64,000 nt of DNA from Sediminitomix flava (GCF_003149185.1 NZ_QGDO01000004.1:267076-331075); one strand, 5' to 3'. Counted from the first letter of the stretch, positions 29,801-37,457 are shown. Program-made: numbers and translations. Notes: a model not told the origin generated them from the letters alone.

Positions 29801-31345
29801 CAATGGAGCAATTCCTTGATCTGGCTGAAGAGCCAAATAAGCATCAATTGCACCAATACCTAGTTTACCTACAAACTCAGGGTTTTTCTCATCAATACTT
29901 ACCGTTGAAGAAAGCAATTGCTTCTTCAAATCTTCTGCCGTATAATTTGGTCCTCCAAACTTAGAAACAACAAGTCCTGCTACACCAGATACATGCGGAC
30001 AAGCCATTGATGTACCATGAATAAAAGCATATTTGTCATTTGGCCAAGTAGAAAGAACACCATTAGCACCGTCAATAGCCATATCACCACCTGGTGCCGC
30101 AATGTCTACCCACTCACCGTAGTTAGAGAAATATGAACGAGTGTAATCTGCACCTAAAGAAGATACTGAAATTACCTCTTCCATATAACCTGGGTAGTAC
30201 TTATCGTCGTTGTTATCATTACCTGCAGCAAAGATGACAACTCCACCTTTCATTGGCGAGCCAGGGAAATTACCTGCTTCAGCAATAAAATATCTGATGG
30301 CATCTAATACCGCTTGCTCATAAGCTCCAGGTCTTGTATATCCCCAAGAGTTTTGAGAAATAACAGCTCCGTTATTTGCTGCGTACACAAAAGATGCTGC
30401 AGTATTGCTCACAAAACCTCCTAGAGTTTGAAGTCCCATGATACGTACACCATCTCCAATACCTGTACCACCAGCTACACCTGCTACACCAACACCATTG
30501 TTGTTTGTTGCCGCCACTGTACCAGCTACGTGAGTACCATGGTCTCCGACCACCAAAGTACCTTGGTCGTATGAGAATGAATAACCATGAACGTCATCGA
30601 TGTATCCGTTGCCATCATCATCTACACCGTCTTCTCCATTCAATTCGGCTTCGTTTACCCACATATTACGCACAAGGTCTTCGTGGTCTACATCAAAACC
30701 GTTATCATGAACCGCAACTACAACGTTTGATTTACCAGCTTCAATTTCCCATGCCTTGAAAGCATTGATATCAGAACCTTCTGTTGCAATCTCTGTCTGA
30801 CCTGTGTTATTATAGTGCCATTGATTTCCTAGCAACTCATCATCAAAGCTATTTTCAGCTTCTTGAGCAGCCTCAGACATCTCCATTACTTGATATGGAG
30901 CATTTGTTTTCTGATAGATTTGCTCAGCACGCTCTACTTCTGCAATGTTATTGAAGTCCAATGCTGCTACAGCTTCACTAGCTGATGCATTTACTGATAC
31001 TTCATACCATAGATGTAGTCCGTGTGCACGCATTCTATCTTCATAACGAGCATCATATGGGAAAACTCGTCTCATGCCTCTCACATTATGTTTTACAGCT
31101 AATGCATCAAATGTAGAAACACCTAGTGAAAGAGTACCTATCGAAGGATTTAATCCTTTTGGAGATCGCATTAAAGTTGTCTCCATTTCAGGCTTAAACT
31201 TTACACGGATCACCCCTTGCTGCACCCCTTTTTCAAAGGTTGCTGCAATTGGCGTGTGTTGAGCCTGTACATTCGCTCCTGCGAACACATACAGTCCCAC
31301 CGCGCAAGCCATTGCCTTTACAGTTTTAGATAAAAAATGATTCAT
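23804..31345 (-). CDS. Second giant secreted subtilisin-like S8 serine peptidase with T9SS type A sorting domain
   Basis: 2513 aa, a paralogue of the peptidase at 2478-10130. The signal peptide ends near VQAQ (residue 29). The prodomain contains RVFPYDARYEDRMRAHGL then HLWYEV (about 93-114), shared with the paralogue. The catalytic domain (about 165-505) has Asp214 (VHDNGFD), His269 (DHGTHVAGT), Asn376 (AAGND) and Ser446 (GTSMACPHVSG), with a DDDGNGYIDD loop. The fn3 domain lies at about 515-620. Many Ig-like/choice-of-anchor/Hydin-type domains follow, with two copies of the 'NWTDI / F.FPYFG' module, and two cadherin-like modules near the end (PVFVDKPNSISVTENEV). The tail, from QYPNPVAGT to ERTEK-like IRTEKMIKQ, is a T9SS sorting domain. 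It is preceded by a 53-aa coiled-coil ORF, 36 bp upstream. Unlike its paralogue it is not linked to a SusCD pair. Likely surface or released protease. Confidence 0.95.
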   Translation of the reverse strand: MNHFLSKTVKAMACAVGLYVFAGANVQAQHTPIAATFEKGVQQGVIRVKFKPEMETTLMRSPKGLNPSIGTLSLGVSTFDALAVKHNVRGMRRVFPYDARYEDRMRAHGLHLWYEVSVNASASEAVAALDFNNIAEVERAEQIYQKTNAPYQVMEMSEAAQEAENSFDDELLGNQWHYNNTGQTEIATEGSDINAFKAWEIEAGKSNVVVAVHDNGFDVDHEDLVRNMWVNEAELNGEDGVDDDGNGYIDDVHGYSFSYDQGTLVVGDHGTHVAGTVAATNNNGVGVAGVAGGTGIGDGVRIMGLQTLGGFVSNTAASFVYAANNGAVISQNSWGYTRPGAYEQAVLDAIRYFIAEAGNFPGSPMKGGVVIFAAGNDNNDDKYYPGYMEEVISVSSLGADYTRSYFSNYGEWVDIAAPGGDMAIDGANGVLSTWPNDKYAFIHGTSMACPHVSGVAGLVVSKFGGPNYTAEDLKKQLLSSTVSIDEKNPEFVGKLGIGAIDAYLALQPDQGIAPLAVTDLVATGASVDFVTLEWTTTTDEDDVRAFNYDVYYSTSEITAENFASASMVSTRLSADTGAVNNFKVTELVPETNYFITVVAKDRFGNPSGISNVIEAMTNAGPDIDTDASIAFDLTDGELKGTGSFEIRNLDEGVLEWNASVKHKSTNIATSGVNDVFLPSEGTATIIAEELPAVTSVGDDLPAFEERTMSYIDFQKNQTLGIGNGDGEKPNSGATRFYVDNTYPNGFNLTDLKVRMRVPFGTTATIEVKKGRDIETANTVHTQEFSGKSDYHLDWSIKLEDQVYISTYDYFWVVVHLPADEENLIPLSIGRVADVDNAILHQKFSDSNGESWADLHPLLVNELGIVDGGWRMSAISKNDYLGEYISLSPSEGDVLGLDTTDVAFNVNADNLINGSYTSNIRIRSNDPDEKEVVVPVTINVEGREYELASMPIYDFGSVLVGASREMELNIANYGYGLFPVESIEVSNAHFELLETPRTVPARSKQALRFRFTPSVAGNENGVVSLKDTEGNKFAFNIFGAAVAPSEITIDQTSHDFASIALGDTLNGAFTLTNTGDYPLNFFMPRYAPDYSIEGVNHGSSYGYVADFDTVKANFNWTDISASGESLTEYFKVTENYYYEVDLGFAFPYFGKPVNKLYITDRGVLTLFDDEKAFGKGSTLDYGSSRITGGYFSAIGSPMDLIKGGEVFFQRNAGELIVSYNNVVFGNYGSGSIQFVVKENGDITMSYKDWNTTTRQFIAMESPSQDDGILIYQKYTDNDILEVTEDSTTITLASPGVSLVNDISLTSGLLQVGESVTIDYELTTDDLTAGNQFQKLVIASNDPAAPTSHVTFNVDITEGGNPSLMASTSAIDMGNVYKGATKQDVVVVMNEGTGSINVTDVSLRHGNFSIEVDALPISLNPKYSSYIKVNANTDAIAELMDTLDIVSADTTISVALSANVIEPPVAIIPTDVISATIEYGEQVTESFSISNDGLGDLQVSFSGEQWAYVREAVSPAVSAMELPEYTYSYKTNFEVLNGGTDPSAPTFVWTDLKSAGGTKLDHYAGWNEVELGFDFMFYGESYSKAYMAYNGLVSFTGGQALGGFAGSPLTLGENDAVNNIIAPLWARQKVFDINEDAGIYFLAEDDKVTFQWDTMLDFFGTSFTMAEYQLILFKSGEIKIQYKTVEGSRILGGEVVGTENADGTLGTEVFRFSSSSYKNGMVVTMSPSERFTIPAGTSKDFDMVFEGNVFAGNYTSNIVVTTNDPANASVNIPVELNVNGAPELVAVEDSIDFGPIVAVGGASYEAEFSFVNEGVGTAKIEGFASRSGNTDVAVEIWGTIPGFRWFPPQTGWFPESQLAKLTIAGQDVVPTASSMYKVIITPSVGEYDVMYDTIDVTYSDGKVVSMPITWNAIPSPTLVVTSDDMNVVTNYADQTETRRILIDNREGEAVIHFSMEVEHSRGEALEEVVAVEQRVSSNVISTLAATEAPVFVETKSDSELELNNELKYFNAEMDTVPTEMVGFGASQQFVSGTGFTAPQQGFNLSHVRTWYRPKGADNQDIAVTIRVGSDVWTAETLHFEEFTTETSSEDAAGSFMTFELSEAIKILPNEKFWVIFEYGFGVEYPQGTISQDEAIENRFMFWGGDQWYDITTQGAPLATEGWMVAAGEETAVSNMWLSFSTQEGEVAVGDSLEIIATFDASYALDADMFAKAVVTSNDVNNTGEVIDIHMHANQAPVFVDKPNSISVTENEVIEFTVVAEDKEMNAYTWAFEGEEFVTFSTEGDTAFFSMAPGFYDAGEYVMNLTVTDEYGMENVLPMEVIVKNNNNIPVVVVEEIVSLNMRDGNELEAISSFVTDVDEDDEVIITFEVADHSVAAFTQAGNEVVMIPLQIGETVVNFTADDQKGGVVTGTFTAVVDEYDPATVLSSDESASSFVQYPNPVAGTTYFEYTLSERSEVSIALYNLQGSLVSEVLSETQSAGAQKVAFDATRLHAGVYVYTVSVDGVVIRTEKMIKQ

Positions 31346-31381
31346 AAAATTGAATTGGTATTATTTAAATATATAGAGTAA

Positions 31382-31543
31382 TTAGTTTTGTTGTTTCTTA
31401 TTGAGTGCATCGAGTAATTTCTTTAAAGCCTCTGTTTCTGCTTTCTTCTGATCGATCAGTTCTCTTAGCTCTTGTTCTTCAATTTCACTCTTGCTTTTCC
31501 CCTCAAATTCTTCTCTCACTTTCTTTCTACTTTTTGAACTCAT
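31382..31543 (-). CDS. Small highly charged coiled-coil protein, 53 aa, upstream of the second S8 peptidase
   Basis: An ORF too short for the usual cut-off: MSSKSRKKVREEFEGKSKSE, then heptad-like EIEEQELRELIDQKKAETEA and LKKLLDALNKKQQN. More than half of the residues are charged, leucines and isoleucines are spaced like a coiled coil, and there is no signal peptide, so it should be cytoplasmic. It ends 36 bp before the S8 peptidase start on the same strand, which suggests co-transcription. The even amino-acid composition and lack of rare codons argue for a real gene. Family not recognised; function unknown. Confidence 0.6.
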   Translation of the reverse strand: MSSKSRKKVREEFEGKSKSEIEEQELRELIDQKKAETEALKKLLDALNKKQQN

Positions 31544-31968
31544 GACATACAATCGTTAAAGCCTTTTCCAAGCTTAACCATATTTAGAATATTCATGAAT
31601 TTTATTGGATTACTTATAGCATACACCAGCTAAAAAAGTAGTATACATTGAGTATACACAAAACATAAAACACTAATTACCAACACTTAAAAATCAATCA
31701 CTTCATAACAAAACTAAATCCACATACAAGCATTTAGTATAATTACACACTAAAAAAAATGTAATCTCATCATCTAATAAAGGTGTAAATCCATTGTTTT
31801 CCACATGGATAATCAGTCTCCTTTATCTATCCGAATTTATGAATCAGCTTTAAAAAAATAGGTAAATAAAAATGGCAAAACATACCACCTCATACTTACT
31901 TTAAATAAGAAGTATGAATATCAAAAATGGAGGTAAGATAGGAAAATGAAAATTAGTAATATTCTTAG
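31544..31968. other. Intergenic region, 425 bp
   Basis: It lies between the TPR-LuxR regulator's 3' end and the S8 peptidase transcription unit, both minus strand. It must hold the promoter of the latter; a possible -7 box TAGTTTTG is on the minus strand at 31709-31716, without a matching -33 box. An 8-bp inverted repeat (TCATACTT / AAGTATGA, 31890-31917) lies about 50 bp after the regulator stop and may be a weak terminator. No further gene seen. Confidence 0.5.
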
Positions 31969-33630
31969 TTATATACTTGCTAAGAATGCATGAAGATCGG
32001 TATCTGATCCTGTTAAACCTAGCTTTTTACGAAGTCTAAAACGGGCTACATTAATGGTTCGGGGCTGCTGTTGAGTAATTGAGGAAATATCTTTTGTACT
32101 CATATTTAGCAATAGAAAAGCACAAAGCTTTCGTTCGTTAGCTGACAGGTCTGGATAACGCTCATGAAGCCTTTGGTAAAACTCTGTATGAACTTGTTGA
32201 AATTGTATTTCGAATTCCTTCCAAATTTCGTCTGAAGAAGAAGATTGTAAAGAATAAATCATCTTACGAATCGGACGTTTATTAGCTTCTTTTAAATCAG
32301 ACTGTATGCCTATCAAATCATTTGAAACTTGATTAATCAGTTGATTTTTCTGAATCAAGTTCATAATGTTAGTAGTAAGTTCTTTGTTTTTGTACTCTAA
32401 ACTTTGATTGAGTGCATCATTTTCTAAGCGGAGCTGATCTTCTGCTAACCTTGCTTTTTCTTTAGCCAAGAAAGCCTGTTTGGTCTTCGACCTTTGCAAA
32501 AGATACAACATCAGAAAAATGACGAGTAGAAAAACAAGTGTTCCTACAATCATCCTAGTCTGTGCCCTTTGCTTTTGCTTTTCTGCTTCATATTCCAAAT
32601 TATTGATCTCAATCTTATGCTGATTGATCAATCGGGAAATATCTTGTGCCTTTTGCTCTGTATCTATCTGCGATTTTTTTGTAACATAAGCCTCTAAATA
32701 GCTTAAAGCTTTTGCTGTCTCATTCATTTGTGAGTAAACCTCATAGTAACCAGAATCTACGTAGGTTTTCATATCGGTAGAGCCATAATGTTCAGCTACA
32801 GCATCTGCTTCCTTAATCGCTTTTAGCGCATCTTTGTATTTTCCACCCTTCGAATAAATTGTACTTATTTCAAGCAAGGGAGTTATTGTTCCTTTCAAGT
32901 CACCGATACTTTGCTTGAGTTCATAGGCTTTTTCGAAATAAACTAAAGCTTGATCATACTTATCTTCATCTACAAACACTTTCCCAATATTGTGAAGGAT
33001 ACTGGCCTCTATGGCTTTATCTCCATACTCTTGGGCTTCAGAAAGGGCTCTTTCGTAGTGTAATAAGGCTGCATTATTTTTTTGTTTTTGATGACTGATA
33101 ATTCCAAGATTCATAGTCATATAAAACTTTACTCGTTTTATGATCTCGGGATCAATCTCTTCTGAAAGTTTAAGGGCTTTTTCAAGGTAATGTTCTGCTT
33201 TCTCTATATTTCCTTCTTCTACATAGACCATTCCTATGTTGTTGTAGGCATTTACCATCCTTTCTACATCACCAATCTTCTGTGCAATGTTAGCAGCTCT
33301 CATATAATAATCAGCGGCCTTCAAAAAGAAACCTTGCATATAGAATACATTCCCATATTGATGATAATACTTAGATAATTCTAAGGATGGTGACATCTTT
33401 TCGGTGAGTAAACTTGCTTGCTTAATGAAAAGATGGGCTTTGTCAATATCTCTGTTCAAATAGAAACCCGTCAATTGAAATAGATGATTCATTCTGATAG
33501 AATCTGACTCTACTCCTTCCAATTGAGCTTCTAAACTGTCCATCTTCAGTATAGTCTCCTCTGTGCTTTGTTCTGCTCCTAATACCCATGATGGTAAAAA
33601 GACAATTAGTACCCCCCAAAAAAATCTCAT
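31969..33630 (-). CDS. TPR-containing membrane regulator with C-terminal LuxR-type helix-turn-helix
   Basis: 553 aa. A signal peptide or first membrane segment (MRFFWGVLIVFLPSWVLGA) is followed by about seven tetratricopeptide repeats (about 45-330; e.g. NAYNNIGMVYVEEGNIEKAE and ILHNIGKVFVDEDKYDQAL). A transmembrane helix (about 355-375, MIVGTLVFLLVIFLMLYLL), a coiled coil (about 380-440), and a C-terminal DNA-binding domain (about 495-553) come next. The last contains LSANERKLCAFLLLNMSTKD and TINVARFRLRKKLG. The TPRs should be periplasmic and the HTH cytoplasmic. Such proteins are common, poorly characterised regulators in Bacteroidota. It lies downstream of the S8 peptidase unit in the opposite reading order but the same strand; its target is unknown. 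Confidence 0.9.
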   Translation of the reverse strand: MRFFWGVLIVFLPSWVLGAEQSTEETILKMDSLEAQLEGVESDSIRMNHLFQLTGFYLNRDIDKAHLFIKQASLLTEKMSPSLELSKYYHQYGNVFYMQGFFLKAADYYMRAANIAQKIGDVERMVNAYNNIGMVYVEEGNIEKAEHYLEKALKLSEEIDPEIIKRVKFYMTMNLGIISHQKQKNNAALLHYERALSEAQEYGDKAIEASILHNIGKVFVDEDKYDQALVYFEKAYELKQSIGDLKGTITPLLEISTIYSKGGKYKDALKAIKEADAVAEHYGSTDMKTYVDSGYYEVYSQMNETAKALSYLEAYVTKKSQIDTEQKAQDISRLINQHKIEINNLEYEAEKQKQRAQTRMIVGTLVFLLVIFLMLYLLQRSKTKQAFLAKEKARLAEDQLRLENDALNQSLEYKNKELTTNIMNLIQKNQLINQVSNDLIGIQSDLKEANKRPIRKMIYSLQSSSSDEIWKEFEIQFQQVHTEFYQRLHERYPDLSANERKLCAFLLLNMSTKDISSITQQQPRTINVARFRLRKKLGLTGSDTDLHAFLASI

Positions 33631-34081
33631 ATACAGTTAGTCGCGAAGATGTGATTGAATTACAAATATTAATTAAGTACTTAAATATAATAAAGTCACT
33701 ATAAATTCTAAATATATTAATACTCAAAGTTTGCTTTTATTCCCTCTACTTAAATACTTCCTTATAATTGAATGGTTTGAATACGAACATTATACACTGA
33801 AATAGTGTACAGTTTGTTATCTTCTTAGCGAAAAAAGAATAATTTAAGCAATCTGAAGAGCTTCCGTCATCTTTTCTCACATCACTTGAAATTAAAGCTT
33901 AAATGATTTTTTTGTACTATTTCCTTCGGTGCCTGTCTAAAAAGACATTGAGAAGAAAAGAGGCTCCTCTGAAGTTTTAATTTTTCAATAGAAATTACCT
34001 TGTACCATTTCTATATACCCTCACTACAGACTTTTTTATAATTTGGACGTAAAAGCTAAGAACTCATCAATCTCATAACCC
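33631..34081. other. Divergent intergenic region, 451 bp
   Basis: It should hold promoters for the TPR-LuxR gene (minus) and for the small lipoprotein at 34082 (plus). A TATAATTTGG stretch lies about 50 bp upstream of the lipoprotein start and may be a promoter -7 region. Nothing else recognised. Confidence 0.4.
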
Positions 34082-34555
34082 ATGAAATCATCATTCCTAA
34101 TCTTTTGTCTGTTTAGTTTATTCTTCTTCACTTCATGCGAAGATGAAAGAAGTATACTACCTAATACTTCATCTAGTCAAGTCTCTACATTGAATCAAAC
34201 ATTCTTAAACCTCAGTAGTGACAATACGAATTTTGAAGATTTTACAGGCTCTGCAAAACTAACACTCACTAGTGACTATATTTTAGCTTATGAGCTTTCA
34301 TTTAACGGTATGCCAGAAGGTGTTACCCTTTCAAAAGCTGTGATGTTCAAAAATATAGATGGCAGTGAAAGAGAAGTCTTCTTAAACTTAGTAGATGGCA
34401 TCAATACTAACTTTGATGAAGCATATTCAGTTCGTGAGCAAGTACAACTTCAATCTGATGAAGCTAATACGTTTTTGAATAGACCTTTGGAACTTCACAT
34501 TTATGTAGAAGAAGCAAATGAAAGTGTGTTCACTGTATCGCTAAATAACGAATAA
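34082..34555 (+). CDS. Small lipoprotein, possibly with a CHRD-like domain
   Basis: 157 aa. The lipoprotein signal peptide has lipobox FFTSC (Cys at about residue 19) followed by EDER, an acidic context that promotes surface export in Bacteroidota. The body has FTGSAKLTLTSDYILAYEL and SFNGMPEGVTLSKAVMFKN, a beta-rich pattern reminiscent of CHRD domains (which carry 'G.A.LTL....L.Y.L...GL...'), but the match is weak and was judged only by eye. Single-gene transcript ending at a clear terminator. Function unknown. Confidence 0.7.
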   Translation: MKSSFLIFCLFSLFFFTSCEDERSILPNTSSSQVSTLNQTFLNLSSDNTNFEDFTGSAKLTLTSDYILAYELSFNGMPEGVTLSKAVMFKNIDGSEREVFLNLVDGINTNFDEAYSVREQVQLQSDEANTFLNRPLELHIYVEEANESVFTVSLNNE

Positions 34556-34565
34556 AGTATATGAA

Positions 34566-34597
34566 AAGAGCGATATGAATTAACTCATATCGCTCTT
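34566..34597. terminator. Bidirectional terminator
   Basis: A 13-bp perfect stem AAGAGCGATATGA / TCATATCGCTCTT with a 6-nt loop lies between convergent genes (lipoprotein, SSS symporter), with a pyrimidine-rich CTTTG tract after it on the plus strand and TTTTCAT after it on the minus strand. Confidence 0.8.
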
Positions 34598-34623
34598 CTT
34601 TGTACTAATTATAAACCAGTACT

Positions 34624-36189
34624 CTACCACCACATTGCGTAGATTGCCGAAACTGCAGCAAACAATGCAATTGAAGTAATATTGAATACCATACTCGTTC
34701 CGAACAAGCCTTTTGTAAGCTCAAAGCCTTTGCTTTCTTTTTTACTTTCCAATAAGCTAATTCCTACCATTAGAGTACAAAGAGTCACGAAAACGACTCC
34801 CATCTGATCGATAAATGGCATATCTGGGAATAAAAACGCATCTACTGCAACAGAGAAAGGAATAGATGCTAGTGCCGTTGTCAATGCTGCATTTGCCGTT
34901 GCTTTTTTCCAGAAAAGACCGAACAAGAAAATAACGACAACTCCTGGGCTTACATAACCTGAATACTTTTGGATAAATTGGAATGCTTGATCTAAGTTTG
35001 CTAGCTGAGGGCCTACCAAAACTGCAATTACTAAAGCAAAGAAACTTGTGATACGACCAATCGTTACCAACTTCCCTTCAGAAGCTTTAGAGTCAATCAA
35101 GTTTTTATAAATATCTAATGTAAAAATAGTTGAAATACTATTTATCATTGAACTCAATGAAGAAACAACTGCGGCAATCAAAGCTGCAAATGCCAAACCT
35201 TTTACTCCTGTAGGCACAAAAGTATTCAACAACCAAGGGTATGCTTCATCTGGTTTAGAAATATCTGCTTGTAATGCATAAGCTGCAATACCTGGAATCA
35301 CTACGATTAGTGGTAAAACTACTTTCAAGAATCCTGCGAATACAATTCCTCTTTGCCCTTCTTCTAATGTTTTAGCTGCCAAAGCTCTTTGGATAATATA
35401 TTGGTTACACCCCCAATAGCCTAAGTTGGCAATCCACATTCCTCCTACTAGAACTGACACTCCTGGCAAATATTCATATGCAGGGTGGTTCTCACTAAAG
35501 ATTAGGTCAAACTTTTCTGGTGCCTTTTCAATAAGTGTTGACATCCCTGCCACAAAACCGTTTGATTCTCCTACGGCATCTAAAGCCAAATAAGTAGTAA
35601 TCAAACCTCCACCAATTAGGAAGACAACTTGTACTACGTCTGTCCATGCTACAGCTTTTAATCCTCCATAAATAGAGTATACTCCCGAAAAGACCGCCAA
35701 TCCAATAATTCCGTAAAGCAATTCTACTCCCATGATTTCTTCAAGAGCCAAAGCACCCAAATAAAGAATAGACGCTAGGTTTACGAATACATATAAGAAA
35801 ATCCAGAATACGGCTAAACTTGTACGAACACGCCCATCATAACGGTGCTCCAAAAATTGTGGCATTGTGAAAATTTTCTCTTTCAAGAAAATCGGTAGAA
35901 AATACTTTGCGACAACCAGTAAGGTAATTGCAGCCATAAGTTCGTAACTGGCAATTCCAAAACCGATTGCAAAACCAGAACCTGACATTCCGATAAACTG
36001 TTCTGCAGAAATGTTTGATGCGATAAGTGACGCTCCGATAGCCCACCAAGGAAGTGATTTACTGGCAAGAAAATAATCTTCGGTATTTTTCTCTTCACCT
36101 TTTTTATCTCTCGATACCCATAATCCGACTCCAATGATAAGTAAACAGTATGCGACAAAGACTACGATGTCTATGGTTGAAAAATCCAT
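34624..36189 (-). CDS. Sodium/solute symporter of the SSS family (SGLT-like sugar transporter)
   Basis: 521 aa with about 14 hydrophobic helices. SSS/SGLT family marks include ASLIASNISAEQFIGMSGSG, GGLKAVAWTDVVQVVFLIGG (family signature), and WGCNQYIIQRALAAKTLEEG, typical of sugar/Na+ cotransporters of the vSGLT type. A Na+-driven import of a hexose such as glucose or galactose is likely, but substrate cannot be set from sequence. Located in the inner membrane. Monocistronic: divergent from the TRL-like gene and facing a terminator at its 3' end. Confidence 0.92.
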   Translation of the reverse strand: MDFSTIDIVVFVAYCLLIIGVGLWVSRDKKGEEKNTEDYFLASKSLPWWAIGASLIASNISAEQFIGMSGSGFAIGFGIASYELMAAITLLVVAKYFLPIFLKEKIFTMPQFLEHRYDGRVRTSLAVFWIFLYVFVNLASILYLGALALEEIMGVELLYGIIGLAVFSGVYSIYGGLKAVAWTDVVQVVFLIGGGLITTYLALDAVGESNGFVAGMSTLIEKAPEKFDLIFSENHPAYEYLPGVSVLVGGMWIANLGYWGCNQYIIQRALAAKTLEEGQRGIVFAGFLKVVLPLIVVIPGIAAYALQADISKPDEAYPWLLNTFVPTGVKGLAFAALIAAVVSSLSSMINSISTIFTLDIYKNLIDSKASEGKLVTIGRITSFFALVIAVLVGPQLANLDQAFQFIQKYSGYVSPGVVVIFLFGLFWKKATANAALTTALASIPFSVAVDAFLFPDMPFIDQMGVVFVTLCTLMVGISLLESKKESKGFELTKGLFGTSMVFNITSIALFAAVSAIYAMWW

Positions 36190-36553
36190 AATATTAGTTA
36201 GATAGTTAGTTGTATTGTTTTTAGCTATGAATAAAAAACTTCAGTCGATTAAAATATGAAACACCTTGGCTACTAGACCTCTTTGGCATTCCTCAATTAA
36301 AAACAGCCTACTAAATAGAAGATATTGGCGTAAAATGCTAGAGTTTATGAAAATTTTACAAAAAACAAGAAATACCAAATCAATCTACACCCTTTTTAGA
36401 ACAAAATTACCCCCCACCTTACTTCATTGTACTGATTTATAAAGAGTATATGTTCTATCACTTGACAAGGCTTAAATCCTTTAAACTAAAACTTTGAGAA
36501 TAGATGGTCACTAAAAAAGACCATATGCTCTCTTTAGTTAAAATCAGAAAATC
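36190..36553. other. Divergent intergenic region, 364 bp
   Basis: It holds the promoters of the SSS symporter (minus) and the TRL-like lipoprotein (plus). An inverted repeat ATGGTC / GACCAT at 36504-36524, flanked by GAGA and TCTC, would form a hairpin in the 5' leader of the TRL gene, 29 bp before its start. No small gene seen. Confidence 0.5.
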
Positions 36554-36868
36554 ATGAAAATGAAGAAAATTCTTATTGCAGTAGGCATGTCATTGTTCCT
36601 TTCTAGCTGTGCTATTGTTCAAAGTCCTGTTTCAGGCTTTATTTACACTGACTTGAAGGCTCCTTTTGCTGTTACTGACAACTCACAGTCTTCAAAAGTA
36701 GGTACTGCTGAAGTAAAAAGTATTCTAGGTATTGTAGCACAAGGAGATGCTAGTATCGAGAAAGCTGCAAAGTCTGCGGGAATTACAAAAATTCATCACG
36801 TAGATTATCATGCGCACAACATCATTGGTATTGTTGCTACATTTAAAGTAATGGTATATGGTGAATAA
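36554..36868 (+). CDS. TRL-like family lipoprotein
   Basis: 104 aa, the usual length. Lipobox FLSSC at about residue 19. The family pattern is clear: GFIYTDLKAPFAVTDN (about 29-44), KVGTAEVKSILGIVAQGDAS (about 48-67), IEKAAKSAGITKIHHVDYHA and a terminal TFKVMVYGE. TRL proteins were named from a tRNA-linked locus in Leptospira-like bacteria; their function is not known. The last 11 bp overlap the next gene, and a canonical terminator starts 12 bp after the stop, inside that gene. Confidence 0.88.
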   Translation: MKMKKILIAVGMSLFLSSCAIVQSPVSGFIYTDLKAPFAVTDNSQSSKVGTAEVKSILGIVAQGDASIEKAAKSAGITKIHHVDYHAHNIIGIVATFKVMVYGE

Positions 36869-37403
36869 AAAATATACGGCAGGGATATACAAAAGTATAT
36901 CCCTGTTTTTCTTTCTGCTTCTAAGTGTGTCCGTTCAAGCACAAGACATTTCGAAATACTTTACATCACACTATCAAGAAGGTGGTTCGCTCTACTTTAT
37001 TTTCCCACAGGATGGGTTTGTAAATGAGTCCAACAAAAATCCTTTCACATACGACATCACCTATTTGGTGTCCAAAGATACCGTTACCCTCAATTTTTCT
37101 TATCTGGATGCTTCACAGATAGAAATTGAAAAGCTATCGCTAAAAACTGAAGAAGGGTCTAAATCCTTCAAAACCAAAAAAATATTTGTAGAAAGCGAAG
37201 ATGAAAAATGGCATCATCGTTACACCGCACTCATCCCTTATGCAGATATAAAGGCATTATTCAAACAACACGAGCTACAACCAAAATTGGCTTTGGTCTG
37301 TGAAAGTGAGCATATTGACCTTTGTATAAAAGCGAGTAAGTGGGAAAAGCAATCTTCCATTATCAGTAAGATTTTTATGGAAATTGATGCCAATCAGAAA
37401 TAA
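36858..37403 (+). CDS. Small secreted protein of unknown function, overlapping the TRL-like gene
   Basis: 181 aa. The ATG lies inside the end of the TRL-like gene (11-bp overlap, different frame). The N-terminus has a normal signal peptide (KSISLFFFLLLSVSVQAQ, about residues 12-29), so the ORF looks real. The mature part is beta-rich (e.g. GGSLYFIFPQDGFVNES, IEIEKLSLKTEEGSKSFKTK) with no recognised domain; likely periplasmic. The region coding for residues 8-17 also forms a terminator hairpin (36880-36910), so its expression probably depends on read-through, perhaps helped by ribosomes arriving from the TRL-like gene. The gene ends at its own terminator. Confidence 0.75.
   Translation: MVNKKYTAGIYKSISLFFFLLLSVSVQAQDISKYFTSHYQEGGSLYFIFPQDGFVNESNKNPFTYDITYLVSKDTVTLNFSYLDASQIEIEKLSLKTEEGSKSFKTKKIFVESEDEKWHHRYTALIPYADIKALFKQHELQPKLALVCESEHIDLCIKASKWEKQSSIISKIFMEIDANQK
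36880..36910 (+). terminator. Intrinsic terminator located inside the signal-peptide codons of the downstream gene
   Basis: An 11-bp perfect stem CAGGGATATAC / GTATATCCCTG with an AAAA loop is followed directly by TTTTT. It starts 12 bp after the TRL-like stop and 22 bp after the start codon of the overlapping secreted-protein gene. It looks like a full terminator or attenuator for the pair. Confidence 0.8.
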
Positions 37404-37424
37404 GTTTTCCTCTAAAAATTAGAC

Positions 37425-37457
37425 AAGCCTTACCAATATTTAAATTGTGTAAGGCTT
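37425..37457 (+). terminator. Terminator after the secreted protein gene
   Basis: AAGCCTTAC / GTAAGGCTT stem with an inner CAAT/ATTG pairing, followed by TACTTTTATT, lies 22 bp after the stop at 37403. Confidence 0.75.

Noticed and set aside
35837-36158. Two minus-strand ORFs overlapping the start of the SSS symporter gene
   Set aside because: Out-of-frame shadows of a well-supported membrane transporter.
36858-37403. Dismissing the overlapping secreted-protein ORF as spurious because a terminator lies in it
   Set aside because: The signal peptide with a QAQ-type cleavage site, the even composition of the 181-aa frame, and its own downstream terminator favour a real gene.
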